From positions 26,053 through 90,052 of the forward strand of contig CALUUJ010000008.1 of NCBI GenBank assembly GCA_944323935.1: a stretch of DNA of 64,000 nt. Direction: 5' to 3'. Below the pieces are notes generated by a model. That model saw nothing but the letters and a program-made list of their open reading frames with translations. It was not told the DNA's origin and did no database searches. The translations under genes and the position numbers were made by a program. Of this stretch, positions 9,076-17,812 are shown piece by piece; positions within the stretch are counted from its first letter, which is position 1, and every line of letters begins with the position of its first letter. Origin of the DNA: Candidatus Gastranaerophilales bacterium. GTDB lineage: Bacteria; Cyanobacteriota; Vampirovibrionia; Gastranaerophilales; Gastranaerophilaceae.

Positions 9076-10023
9076 TTAATTTCCTATATTAGGAATTACA
9101 GATTTAACATTTCCCTCTGCTTTAAAATCCTTAGGATTCATTGTTATGGTAATCCTATCTGCCTCTATAGTTCTTCCTTTAGTTTCAATCTTTGAACGAC
9201 CTACAAAAACTGCTTCATTCAGCTTCTTTGTCGTTTTATCCGCATATACATTTACTTTGGGACCTGTTGCCAAATAGTCTTCATATTTTATTTTTGTAGA
9301 ACCAGATGCACTTACAACATTTGCTTTTTTATCATATGACTGATAATCTGACCATACCTCAATTCTCTTATTATCTTCAGTTGTTATGTCAGTATATACA
9401 TTTCCTCTTGCAACTGCTTCTTCTGAGATATTATCATATGTAAGCTTATTTGCATTTATTTTACTTTTTCCTTGTTTTAATTTTGCAGTTCCAATCAGAT
9501 CTATTTTCTTAACATCATTTTTATCAGTTAAATCAACATATGCTTCTGATGAGAAAGTTTCTATATCTTTGTATAATATGTTCACATTACCGAATGCCTT
9601 CATTGTATTAGTCGCTTTATTATATTCTTGCCTATCTGCTGTAACTATAACAACCGGTCTATCTTTTTCTGTTATAGACGAAATTGTATTACCTTTTGCA
9701 GAAAATATTTTCTTTAACAGTGACATTTCTAATATTTGGGCCTTTATTTCATGCTTTTTTCCGTCTTTAAGCTGATAAGAATATGCATTTTCTTTAAATT
9801 CAACCTTATTTACTTTGTTATTTTTAGGATCAACTTCAACTACAGCTCTTGGACTTAAAACATTTACATCACCAGACTTTACTTTTACATTACCCTCAAG
9901 GTAAATTTTCTTATCACTGTCCTTAAACTCCTGTTTATCCGATTCAACAGTTAATGATGCCGCATAGCCAACTCCTGTTGTCATTACTATTAATAATATC
10001 GTACTTATAATTTTTCTTTTCAT
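9076..10023 (-). CDS. lptA: LptA/OstA-like periplasmic LPS-transport protein
   Basis: 315 residues, longer than the ~185 of E. coli LptA. An N-terminal signal peptide (MKRKIISTILLIVMTTGVGYAA) is followed by repeated OstA-type beta-jellyroll strands: SDKQEFKDSDKKIYLEGNV, ADRQEYNKATNTMKAFGNV, and DYQSYDKKANVVSASGSTK. There are therefore about two to three OstA units. The protein would form the periplasmic bridge that carries LPS from LptC to the outer membrane. It is directly downstream of lptC (13-nt gap). No LptB ATPase is next to the pair, which is sometimes the case. Confidence 0.85.
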   Translation of the reverse strand: MKRKIISTILLIVMTTGVGYAASLTVESDKQEFKDSDKKIYLEGNVKVKSGDVNVLSPRAVVEVDPKNNKVNKVEFKENAYSYQLKDGKKHEIKAQILEMSLLKKIFSAKGNTISSITEKDRPVVIVTADRQEYNKATNTMKAFGNVNILYKDIETFSSEAYVDLTDKNDVKKIDLIGTAKLKQGKSKINANKLTYDNISEEAVARGNVYTDITTEDNKRIEVWSDYQSYDKKANVVSASGSTKIKYEDYLATGPKVNVYADKTTKKLNEAVFVGRSKIETKGRTIEADRITITMNPKDFKAEGNVKSVIPNIGN

Positions 10024-10036
10024 ATCTTGCCTATCT

Positions 10037-10615
10037 TTACATATAAAATTGAGTCTGAGTTCTTCCTACAATGTGAAAATCTGAATAGTTTCCGTCTAAA
10101 ACAGCCTTATTTCCTATAATAACTGCTTCACCCGGTTTTTCTATTCTAACATTACCTTCTGCAATTATATCTTCATTTTTACCCGAATATGTCAATCTTT
10201 CTGTTCCTATATTTGTTCCATCCATATATACTAAAAGAACATTATCATATAATATTATTTGCTTCTTTGTTGCATTATATGTTCCTTTATCAGCCTTGAA
10301 ACTTGCTTTCACTTTATCACCATCATAAAAATTTCCAATTAAATTTTCCAAAAGAACAACATTATCAGCATCCGTATACATTCCAGTGTCAGCATATAAT
10401 TCCCATAGTTTTTGACCATCCTTTGTTTCTGTCACCAATAAGCTTTCTATGTTTGCTTCTTTGTTCTTGTATGTTTGGTCTATAATCTTATTTTTAAATG
10501 ATTTTGTAATCATGCCAGCAGATACAAATGCCCATATGCAGCCAAATATAATAACTCCAAAAAGTATTGTATATGCAATATTTTTCTTACTTTTAAACAT
10601 ATTTTTTAACGCCAT
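10037..10615 (-). CDS. lptC: LPS export system protein LptC
   Basis: 192 residues, as usual for LptC. One N-terminal membrane anchor (about residues 14-34) is followed by a periplasmic OstA-like fold with the LptC pattern: GQKLWELYADTGMYTDADN, then KGTYNATKKQIILYDNV, TYSGKNEDIIAEGNV and ending in a TQTQFYM tail. It takes LPS from the LptBFG transporter and hands it to LptA, the next gene in the same operon. AGGA lies just before the start. The presence of lptC-lptA supports an LPS-bearing outer membrane. Confidence 0.88.
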   Translation of the reverse strand: MALKNMFKSKKNIAYTILFGVIIFGCIWAFVSAGMITKSFKNKIIDQTYKNKEANIESLLVTETKDGQKLWELYADTGMYTDADNVVLLENLIGNFYDGDKVKASFKADKGTYNATKKQIILYDNVLLVYMDGTNIGTERLTYSGKNEDIIAEGNVRIEKPGEAVIIGNKAVLDGNYSDFHIVGRTQTQFYM

Positions 10616-10688
10616 ATCCTAATAATTATCATATAATTAAGAACAAAATGCAATTGTATACAACTTTATTTTGTAAGATAATTTTATT

Positions 10689-11732
10689 ATGGATTCAGAT
10701 ATTCGTGAAGAAGTTTATAAATGTTCAAAATGCGGACTATGTCAAAGTGTTTGTCCCATATATCTTGCTACTAAAAATGAAATGTTATTAGCTAGAGGTA
10801 GATATATAATTTTAAATAATTTCTATAATTACAATAAAAAATTAAGTTCAAAATTTATTAAAAACTTAGATTTATGTTTGAATTGTAATTTGTGTAAGAA
10901 CTTTTGTCCAAGTAATATTGATGCAAGAGAAATTTTTACTTTTCTAAAATATCAAAATAATTATAAATATAGTTTTCTACCTTTTTCGATTATATTTTTT
11001 TTGATTTTATTAACTTATAAAATACGGAAGAAAAATATCTTAGTAAAAAGAGAAATAAATCAAAGTAGAAATATTAAACAAGGAAATATCCTTTATTTTC
11101 AAGGATGCATTAACAAATATGTAAATCCATCTGATAAAAATGCTGCTCTAAATATTTTAGATAAACTCGGATATAATGTTGTTAAAATTTCTTCTCTTTG
11201 CTGTGGACTTCCATATTTAAGTGATGGTAACTTGAAGTCTTTTCAACATAATTCAACAAAAATAATTGATTCTGTTCCTTCAGATATAAAATATATTGTT
11301 TGTTCTTGCGATTCTTGTTATGAAACTTTAAAAAGAATTCCTGAACTTACAAAAAGACTTATAAGACTTGATGATATATTAAAGCTAAATAATTTTGAAT
11401 TAACATCTAAAGCCTCTTTTGTATATCATAAACCTTTGATAAGAAATGATGAATGTTATCTTCCTAAAGAAATAAAAATATTAAATAAAAAAGGTTGCTG
11501 TTCTTTAATGGAAAACTTTTTGCTATTAAAACATAGAAAATTTGCTAATCAACTTATGAATAATTTTGCTTACAAAAAGGATGATATCGAAAATAAAACA
11601 ATTATTACTTCATGCTTACTTTCGAAATTCGGCTTAGAATACTTGATAAAAAAAATGAAATTAAATACGAATGTTTATTCTTATGCAGAGTATGCAGAAA
11701 TATCCGAATCAATTGAAAAACAATGCTTATAA
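10689..11732 (+). CDS. Fe-S binding protein with two 4Fe-4S motifs and CCG domains (GlcF/LutA/HdrD-like)
   Basis: 347 residues. Two ferredoxin motifs open the protein: Cys12-x2-Cys15-x2-Cys18-x3-Cys22 and Cys63-x2-Cys66-x2-Cys69-x3-Cys73. A single hydrophobic segment (about 93-110) follows, then Cys-rich CCG-type regions (SSLCCGLPYLSDG, VCSCDSCYE, KKGCCSLM). This is the layout of glycolate/lactate oxidase iron-sulfur subunits and of heterodisulfide-reductase-like electron carriers. No flavoprotein partner is adjacent, so the redox partner is unknown. GATAAT ends 6 nt before the ATG and there is no Shine-Dalgarno: a predicted leaderless gene. Confidence 0.82.
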   Translation: MDSDIREEVYKCSKCGLCQSVCPIYLATKNEMLLARGRYIILNNFYNYNKKLSSKFIKNLDLCLNCNLCKNFCPSNIDAREIFTFLKYQNNYKYSFLPFSIIFFLILLTYKIRKKNILVKREINQSRNIKQGNILYFQGCINKYVNPSDKNAALNILDKLGYNVVKISSLCCGLPYLSDGNLKSFQHNSTKIIDSVPSDIKYIVCSCDSCYETLKRIPELTKRLIRLDDILKLNNFELTSKASFVYHKPLIRNDECYLPKEIKILNKKGCCSLMENFLLLKHRKFANQLMNNFAYKKDDIENKTIITSCLLSKFGLEYLIKKMKLNTNVYSYAEYAEISESIEKQCL

Positions 11733-11761
11733 GTAGTTAGCCAACTAATTGAAAAAATAAG

Positions 11762-11789
11762 TTGACTAATAACATTTAGTTGATATTAT
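11762..11789 (+). promoter_or_regulatory. Promoter of tRNA-Phe
   Basis: TTGACT (11762-11767), 16 bp, TATTAT (11784-11789); the mature tRNA begins 16 nt further on. Confidence 0.6.
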
Positions 11790-11805
11790 ATTTACATAAG
11801 GTTGA

Positions 11806-11881
11806 GCCACGTTAGCTCAGTTGGTAGAGCAAGGGACTGAAAATCCCTGTGTCCTTGGTTCGATTCCGAGACGTGGCACCA
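11806..11881 (+). tRNA. tRNA-Phe(GAA)
   Basis: 76 nt cloverleaf including an encoded CCA. Acceptor GCCACGT pairs with ACGTGGC, D arm GCTC..GAGC, anticodon loop CTGAAAA with GAA, T loop TTCGATT. The last 11 nt (ACGTGGCACCA) are repeated exactly at 12001-12011 as part of a tandem duplication. Confidence 0.97.
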
Positions 11882-12130
11882 TTTAACAGGCTAAATGCCT
11901 GTTTTTTTATTGTCTCGAAATCTCACGCAAATTTACTTCGTAAATTAGGGTTCTCCCCTCTCTCAAAACGATACTTAATCGTTTTGTTCGGCAGAGTGAG
12001 ACGTGGCACCATTTAACAGGCTAAATGCCTGTTTTTTTATTGTCTCGAAATCTCACGCAAATTTACTTCGTAAATTAGGGTTCTCCCCTCTCTCAAAACG
12101 ATACTTAATCGTTTTGTTCGGCAGAGTGAG
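11871..12130 (+). repeat. Perfect 130-bp tandem duplication including the tRNA-Phe 3' end
   Basis: Bases 11871-12000 and 12001-12130 are identical by eye over all 130 positions. Each unit holds the tRNA 3' end plus CCA, a terminator (ACAGGC/GCCTGT and T-run), and then about 85 nt with two small hairpins (AATTTAC TTC GTAAATT and AAAACGAT ACTTA ATCGTTTT) enclosed by CTCAC/GTGAG. No protein-coding frame of note lies in it. Identity implies a very recent duplication or active homogenisation. Confidence 0.9.
11886..11910 (+). terminator. Terminator of tRNA-Phe (first copy)
   Basis: AACAGGC TAAAT GCCTGTT stem-loop followed by seven T residues, 5 nt after the tRNA CCA. An identical second copy is at 12016-12040. 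Confidence 0.85.
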
Positions 12131-12179
12131 TGTAATTTTACGTCCAGATTGATTTGTACGGATAGATTGATATTTTTGG

Positions 12180-12207
12180 AAAGCCCGCTTTGTGTGGGCT
12201 TTTTTAG
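12180..12207 (+). terminator. Rho-independent terminator-like hairpin
   Basis: AAGCCCGC / GTGGGCTT-type stem followed by a T-run. It lies beyond the duplicated tRNA-Phe trailer; the rest of 12131-12335 holds no gene I can support. Confidence 0.7.
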
Positions 12208-12335
12208 GTCGGAAATTTAAGTATTCCCCCAAAAATCAAACTACCGAACTGGACTTTTGAGAACTTAATACTATAAAAAAAAATTTTAAATTCACTTAAA
12301 AATTCCTAAATTCAGGGAAATACAACTTCTGACTA

Positions 12336-13199
12336 TTACCCTATACATATAAAATTTAATAATCCTTCTATGATACCTTTTGCACCTGATGATATGGAAA
12401 AAAATATATTTTCATTTTCTTTACTAAGTTTTTCACAAAATTTTATAAGATTAGGCCTAGAATTATTCAAACAGATAAATTTGCAACCTTTTTGTGATAA
12501 TTCTGCCATTGATATATCATTATTATCATTACCAGCCATAAGAATTTCATTATATGGAATATTTATATTTTTCTTGAGATAATTAATGGCCATAGCTTTA
12601 TTGAATGGAGCTATATATAAAGTTTGATTATTTGTTCCCTCATCTTTGTAACCGCAAAAAACATTTATTTTTTCTTTAAAAAGAGTATCTAAAATATTTT
12701 TTCTTAATTCTTTTACATTAACATGCTCTGGTACATTATATTTTAATATCATAGAGCTACTCTCTATTTCATTAAGACAATTGCATATAGACATTATTTT
12801 CTTAGCTATATATACCTTATCAAAGTTAGTACTTTCTCTTATAAATTGTGAGTACTCATAATTTTTGTAAAATTGTCCGTTGGAATTTGTATATATATTT
12901 TCACCATTATTAGCAATTAAAAAATCTGGCAAATCGAGTTTACATCCTTTGGATAATAATTCATTTTGGAGTATATAAAATTCTTCAAGTCCTCTGCCTG
13001 TAGCATATATAATTTTTGCATTTCTTGCTTTTGAAATTTCTAGAACTTTGCTGATTTGTTCGTTTGTTCCATTTGCAAGAGTTCCATCTAAATCATAAAC
13101 AAACATGCAAAGTTCACTGTTTCGTTTAAGCCCATTAAACGAAACTTTTTTATCATATTTACTATTAAAATTTAAATTATTAAGATTATAAATTTTCAT
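12336..13199 (-). CDS. HAD-superfamily hydrolase (Cof/sucrose-phosphatase type) with N-terminal VSFNG motif
   Basis: 287 residues. After a clade-type N-terminus (NNLNFNSKYDKKVSFNGLK) comes HAD motif I as YDLDGTLANG at about 35-44, where the two Asp residues are the nucleophile and the acid/base. Motif IV is AGNDNNDISMA, the GDxxND form. A C2-type cap lies between them. The family dephosphorylates sugar phosphates or similar small molecules; the substrate is unknown. The HAD core is ordinary, so the N-terminal 30 residues look like an added tag. A GATAAA box lies 6 nt before the ATG, so the mRNA may be leaderless. Confidence 0.83.
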   Translation of the reverse strand: MKIYNLNNLNFNSKYDKKVSFNGLKRNSELCMFVYDLDGTLANGTNEQISKVLEISKARNAKIIYATGRGLEEFYILQNELLSKGCKLDLPDFLIANNGENIYTNSNGQFYKNYEYSQFIRESTNFDKVYIAKKIMSICNCLNEIESSSMILKYNVPEHVNVKELRKNILDTLFKEKINVFCGYKDEGTNNQTLYIAPFNKAMAINYLKKNINIPYNEILMAGNDNNDISMAELSQKGCKFICLNNSRPNLIKFCEKLSKENENIFFSISSGAKGIIEGLLNFICIG

Positions 13200-13393
13200 A
13201 CTTTATTTATCAAAAATAACTTATATTGCTATAAATATCAGAAAAATTTTTATATATAAAAAACATTTAGCTGATATGTGCATCATTTAATGTTCATTTA
13301 AAAACACGAATAAAAAATATTTGTTATTATTAAGCAATGTAAATAAATCATAATTACAAGCATTAAATACAATACAACTGTTTTACATATAAT

Positions 13394-14710
13394 ATGCAAA
13401 ATCAAAATCCAATTGACTATACTAATATATATAAAGCAGTAGTATTAATATCAAGAGGCGAAAATATATTTATTACAGGACCTGCCGGTACTGGTAAATC
13501 ATTTATATTATCTGAACTAAAAAAAGACTTTGGTAATTCTATTACTTTGACAGCGACAACAGGCATTGCATCTGATAACATTGGCGGTATAACAATACAT
13601 TCCTGGGCCGGAATTGAACAAATGCAGATTCCTTTCCCTAAAATAATATGGAAATGTAAAAGAAAGAATATAATTAATTGTAAATTATTAGTTATTGATG
13701 AAGTATCTATGCTTTCAGTTTTCGCACTGGAATATCTGGATAAATTGTTTAAAATTGTAAGAAAAAATAATTTTCCTTTTGGTGGCATTCAGGTAGTTTT
13801 CATTGGAGACTTCTTGCAACTTCCGCCTGTTGCAACAAAAGAAGAATTAAATGAATATGAATCAAAAGGACAATATTGTTTTCAGTCAAGGGTCTGGAAC
13901 GAGCTAAATTTAAAAACAATATATTTATCTAAAATATACAGACAGAACGATGTAAAATTTTGTAAGCTTCTTAATAACTTTAGACAAGGATGTTTAACAT
14001 ATAATGATATAAATGAAATTAAAAAAAGACATTTCCCTGCCAATTTATTGGAAAATAAGTTACATTTATATTCGAAAAAAACTCAAGTTAGAAATTACAA
14101 CAAAAAACAACTTGATAAAATAAAATCAAAAGAATTTTATTTTGAGTCCTTCGACAAAATAAATCCTAATTTGGCAAAAGATTATTCAACCAAAAAGAAA
14201 CTATGGACACGCTTAGATAAGAATATTCAGGCTCCAGAAATAGTTACTTTAAAGAAGGGATGCAGAGTTATGCTATTAAAAAACCATCCCTCTTTAAACA
14301 TCTATAATGGTTCTTGCGGAATTGTTGTAGAAATAACTGAAAGTTCTGTTACTGTTAAGTTTGACAATGGCTATCAATACAAATTTTACAAACAAGCATT
14401 CGCATACTATGAAAATGAAACATATATAGGAACAAGATTCCAGATTCCTTTTATATTAGCATATGCAATAACAATACATAAAGCGCAAGGAATGACTCTT
14501 GATGAAGCTGTAATTGATTGTGCTTCAGCATTTGAACCCGGACAAGTTTATGTTGCTTTAAGTCGTGTAAAAAAACTTGAAAATTTATATATATTAGACT
14601 TTAATGAACACAAAGTTTATGCGGACATAAAAGCTCAATTATTTTACAGAAAATTATTAGAAAACAACAATACAGATAATATAACTTTTATAAAACATAA
14701 AAAATATTAA
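13394..14710 (+). CDS. PIF1/RecD-like superfamily 1B DNA helicase
   Basis: 438 residues. Walker A GPAGTGKS is at 29-36, Walker B LLVIDEVSML at about 98-107, motif III as FIGDFLQLPPV, and a C-terminal UvrD_C_2 region with ITIHKAQGMTL and YVALSRVKKLENLYI. This is the short stand-alone PIF1-like form (compare eukaryotic Pif1 and bacterial BcRecD2-like proteins), a 5'-to-3' helicase likely to act on DNA repair or G4/R-loop structures. TATAAT directly abuts the ATG, an odd geometry that makes the true transcription start unclear. Confidence 0.87.
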   Translation: MQNQNPIDYTNIYKAVVLISRGENIFITGPAGTGKSFILSELKKDFGNSITLTATTGIASDNIGGITIHSWAGIEQMQIPFPKIIWKCKRKNIINCKLLVIDEVSMLSVFALEYLDKLFKIVRKNNFPFGGIQVVFIGDFLQLPPVATKEELNEYESKGQYCFQSRVWNELNLKTIYLSKIYRQNDVKFCKLLNNFRQGCLTYNDINEIKKRHFPANLLENKLHLYSKKTQVRNYNKKQLDKIKSKEFYFESFDKINPNLAKDYSTKKKLWTRLDKNIQAPEIVTLKKGCRVMLLKNHPSLNIYNGSCGIVVEITESSVTVKFDNGYQYKFYKQAFAYYENETYIGTRFQIPFILAYAITIHKAQGMTLDEAVIDCASAFEPGQVYVALSRVKKLENLYILDFNEHKVYADIKAQLFYRKLLENNNTDNITFIKHKKY

Positions 14711-14820
14711 TTAGGCGGTACAAAAAATCCATATTAAGTTAACAACATCTGATGTAATTAGCCTTGTTTTTATTTCATATATTTTGTAGACTAGTATTTA
14801 TCCTGCTTATAGGAGAATTA

Positions 14821-15882
14821 ATGAATAAAATCAAGGTTAGTGTAATTATACCCATATATAATGTAGAGAAATACCTTCGAGAGTGTTTGAATAGTGTTGT
14901 AAATCAAACATTAAAAGATATAGAAATAATATTGATTGATGATGGGTCAACGGATTCAAGTTTATCTATATGTCAGGAATATGCTAAGAATGATGATAGA
15001 ATAAAAGTTTTAACTCAAGAAAATAAAGGTGCTGCAATTGCAAGAAATAAAGGTATAAAGCTAGCAACTGGAGATTATTTATCTATTATTGATAGTGATG
15101 ATTATTTCGATTTACAAATGTTAGAAAAGCTCTACCAAAAAGCTGAAGATGAAAATTTAGACATAACCATTTGCCGTACACAATTAATTAATGATAAAAA
15201 TAAAAAAATATCAGATATGGAATATTCAATAAATAATGAATATTTACCAAACAAAGAAATTTTTAATTATAAAGATTTTAATAAATTTATTTTTAACTTC
15301 TGCATAGGCTGGAGTTGGGATAAGCTATATAAAAGGGAATTTGTAATAGAAAATAATCTTAAATTCCAAAATTTAAGAAGTACGGATGATTTATTCTTTG
15401 TTTTTTTATCATTAGTCTTAGCAGACAGGATTTCTATATTAGATGATATATTAATAACACATAGATATAATAGAAAAAATCAGTTATCTGAAACCAGAGA
15501 ACAAGCTCCATTCTGTTTTATTGAAGCTATTTATGCTTTGCAAAAAGAATTAGAAAATAAGAATATATATTTAGAAGTTGAACAAAGTTTTATAAACTTT
15601 GTCGTCGAGTTTTGTTCTTGGCAAACAGGAACTCTAAATAGGCTGATTGCTAAACGAGTAAAGAAAAAGCTTAAACAGGAGACTTTTATAAAGTTAAAAA
15701 TATTTGAAAAACAGGACTCTTATTTTTACAACCAAGTATCAATAGACTTTTTGATAAAGTTGTTTCCTGAAAAATATTTATATAAAAATTTTATGGAAAA
15801 ACTGTTTTCTGTAAAAATATGTAGAAAACGTAAATATATAACGATTTGTGGAATAAGAATAAGGCTAAAATTATTGAATTAA
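14821..15882 (+). CDS. Glycosyltransferase family 2
   Basis: 353 residues from the ATG at 14821, picked because TAGGAGAA precedes it. GT-A fold signatures: VSVIIPIYNVEKYLRECLNSV at the start, IDDGSTDSS, the DxD motif within IIDSDDYFD at about 97-105. It would transfer a sugar from a nucleotide sugar to a surface glycan. The C-terminal 70 residues are found again, decayed, just downstream (15970-16194), so the gene once had a tandem copy. No other polysaccharide genes are near. Confidence 0.88.
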   Translation: MNKIKVSVIIPIYNVEKYLRECLNSVVNQTLKDIEIILIDDGSTDSSLSICQEYAKNDDRIKVLTQENKGAAIARNKGIKLATGDYLSIIDSDDYFDLQMLEKLYQKAEDENLDITICRTQLINDKNKKISDMEYSINNEYLPNKEIFNYKDFNKFIFNFCIGWSWDKLYKREFVIENNLKFQNLRSTDDLFFVFLSLVLADRISILDDILITHRYNRKNQLSETREQAPFCFIEAIYALQKELENKNIYLEVEQSFINFVVEFCSWQTGTLNRLIAKRVKKKLKQETFIKLKIFEKQDSYFYNQVSIDFLIKLFPEKYLYKNFMEKLFSVKICRKRKYITICGIRIRLKLLN

Positions 15883-15969
15883 AGTAAAATCTTTTTATTG
15901 TTTTCTATATTCATATTTTGTTGGGTTATGGGAAACCAGACATTTTTCACAAAATCAAAGATTTTGGAA

Positions 15970-16194
15970 AAAGTAGTTAAACCCAACCTACAGACTTTTA
16001 TAAAGTTAAAAATATTTGAAAAACAGGACTCTTATTTTTACAACCAAGTAGCAATAGACTTTTTGATAAAGTTATCACCCGAAAGATATTTTTATAAAAA
16101 TTTTTTAGAAAAAGTTTTCTCTTTAAAAAATTATAAATATATAACCGTTTTCGGAGTAAAAAGAAAAATAAAAAGAAAAAGAAAATGGTTATAA
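15970..16194 (+). pseudogene. Truncated duplicate of the glycosyltransferase C-terminus
   Basis: An open frame whose last 70 residues (FIKLKIFEKQDSYFYNQV onward) repeat the C-terminus of the preceding glycosyltransferase. At DNA level 15681-15761 and 15993-16073 match over 81 bp with one mismatch, at an offset of 312 bp; similarity then fades over the next 100 bp. No GT-A catalytic part is present and there is no ribosome-binding site, so this is the remainder of a second gene whose 5' part was deleted. Confidence 0.75.
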
Positions 16195-16382
16195 ACGAAT
16201 ATCATATCAAGAATCAAATTACCGACTATTAGAATAATATAGTTTATAATCCGAAAGCCATTGGCTCTTAGGATGAATTAACGTAAATCTACATACTCAT
16301 AATATAAACATATAAAAATTAAAAATATATAATATTTTGGCAAAAATTAATTTTACTATTTTTATTATTTGTGGAGAGTAGA

Positions 16383-17606
16383 ATGATAAATAAAATAAAT
16401 TTATACAGTAGTAATTCTCAGATACAAAAATTCAAAAGTGCAGAGAAAAGAAAAGAAAGTAATTATCGTGCTGATTCTGTTTCTTTCCCTAATCACTTTT
16501 ATTATGTACCTTTTTTTGGTAGAAGAGAAGTTTCCAGAGTTAGTGTATTATCATTAATTCAAAACGCTAATCCGTATAGCGAAACAGGATATAAAGGCAC
16601 CGTTTATAAATTAGCAAGTCCAAAAGGTTCTTATGCTGTAAAAGTTGCGAGAACTCCTGAATTCAGTTTTGAAAAAGAAGCTGAAGTATTAAAAAAAGTA
16701 CCTGATGCACTTTTAGGAAGTCAAAAATTTGTTGATTTTTTTAAGGATCCTAAAACAAATAAGGATGTTCTTGTTTCAACTTTTGCAAAAGGGAGAAGAG
16801 GTGTTTTGTATTCTGAAGATGATTTCAAAACATTTTTTAAAAATCTTCTTTTATTGGATATTAATGGAATATACCATGGTGATTTAAATATGGAAAATTG
16901 TCTTTTTGATGAAGGTAATATTAATTTAATTGATTTCGGCGAAGGCAGCTTTTTTAAAATAGGTGATACTTACAGCGAAATGTATCCAACGTTTATGCTG
17001 AAAAGCAATGCTTGTAATTTAGAGCAAAATGGTATTCCTGATTGTATAAAAAAATGGAATGATATGGGTTTTAATTTAAAAAATACCTTTAAAAAATATT
17101 TACAAGCAAAAGGAGAATTTTATCAAAAACATTCTGCTTTATTAGATGAAAGCGTACCTAAATATGCTGTAAAATTTGAACAAAATCTCGCAAAAGTTTT
17201 ATTGAAGCCTAGTGATGATATTATAGAGAATGAATTAAGAAGAATAGATTTATTGTATACATTTGAACATGCAGATACTGCAGTTAACTACCAAAGAATA
17301 CCGGAGATGGGCACAAGAAATTGGAATTTAACAATAGAAAAAGCCATTTCGATGCTATCATTTATAAATCAAACTTTGAGAAAAGATTTAGGTGCAGAAG
17401 AAAGAATATATTTTGAATTTCAAAAGCAGACAGCAGAAAAACTCCTTGAAACATTTCTTGCTTGGGGTAATTCAACAAAGGAATGGATAAATGAATCAAT
17501 GAAAAAAGATTTCAGCGAATTATCGCAACAAGAAAAAGATTTTAGGAAAAATCAGGGTAAGTATATGGAACTTCCGCCTGATTTATTTTCTATGGTTATG
17601 AAATAA
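16383..17606 (+). CDS. Protein-kinase-fold protein with clade-type N-terminus
   Basis: 407 residues from the ATG at 16383 (TGGAGAG upstream; an in-frame GTG lies four codons earlier). The first 50 residues resemble the clade tag (DSVSFPNHFYYVPFFGRR). A kinase fold follows: AVKVAR with Lys87, an alpha-C glutamate near 99, catalytic loop HGDLNMEN at 165-172 and metal loop IDFGEG at 183-188. All the residues needed for phosphotransfer seem present. The loop form is closer to Rio/Bud32/lipopolysaccharide kinases than to classic Ser/Thr kinases. The C-terminal 200 residues are helical and unrecognised. Substrate unknown. Confidence 0.75.
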   Translation: MINKINLYSSNSQIQKFKSAEKRKESNYRADSVSFPNHFYYVPFFGRREVSRVSVLSLIQNANPYSETGYKGTVYKLASPKGSYAVKVARTPEFSFEKEAEVLKKVPDALLGSQKFVDFFKDPKTNKDVLVSTFAKGRRGVLYSEDDFKTFFKNLLLLDINGIYHGDLNMENCLFDEGNINLIDFGEGSFFKIGDTYSEMYPTFMLKSNACNLEQNGIPDCIKKWNDMGFNLKNTFKKYLQAKGEFYQKHSALLDESVPKYAVKFEQNLAKVLLKPSDDIIENELRRIDLLYTFEHADTAVNYQRIPEMGTRNWNLTIEKAISMLSFINQTLRKDLGAEERIYFEFQKQTAEKLLETFLAWGNSTKEWINESMKKDFSELSQQEKDFRKNQGKYMELPPDLFSMVMK

Positions 17607-17812
17607 AAAACAATATCTGTTCATAACTGTTCTTCAATGTGGATAATAATCTTCTAACCTACGCAAAAATTACTTTTATTATATAAATAATATTTAGTTT
17701 ATATTCCCTTTTTTTATTTTGTTGAAAAATACAGATTGAAAAGCTTACATCAATAATTAATGATTTTATAAATAAGCTACACAAAGCAAAGAGTTTTTTC
17801 TATAATGGTTTT

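Noticed and set aside
12001..12011. Second tRNA-Phe in the tandem repeat
   Set aside because: Only the last 11 nt of the tRNA (ACGTGGCACCA) are repeated; no D arm or anticodon arm is present.
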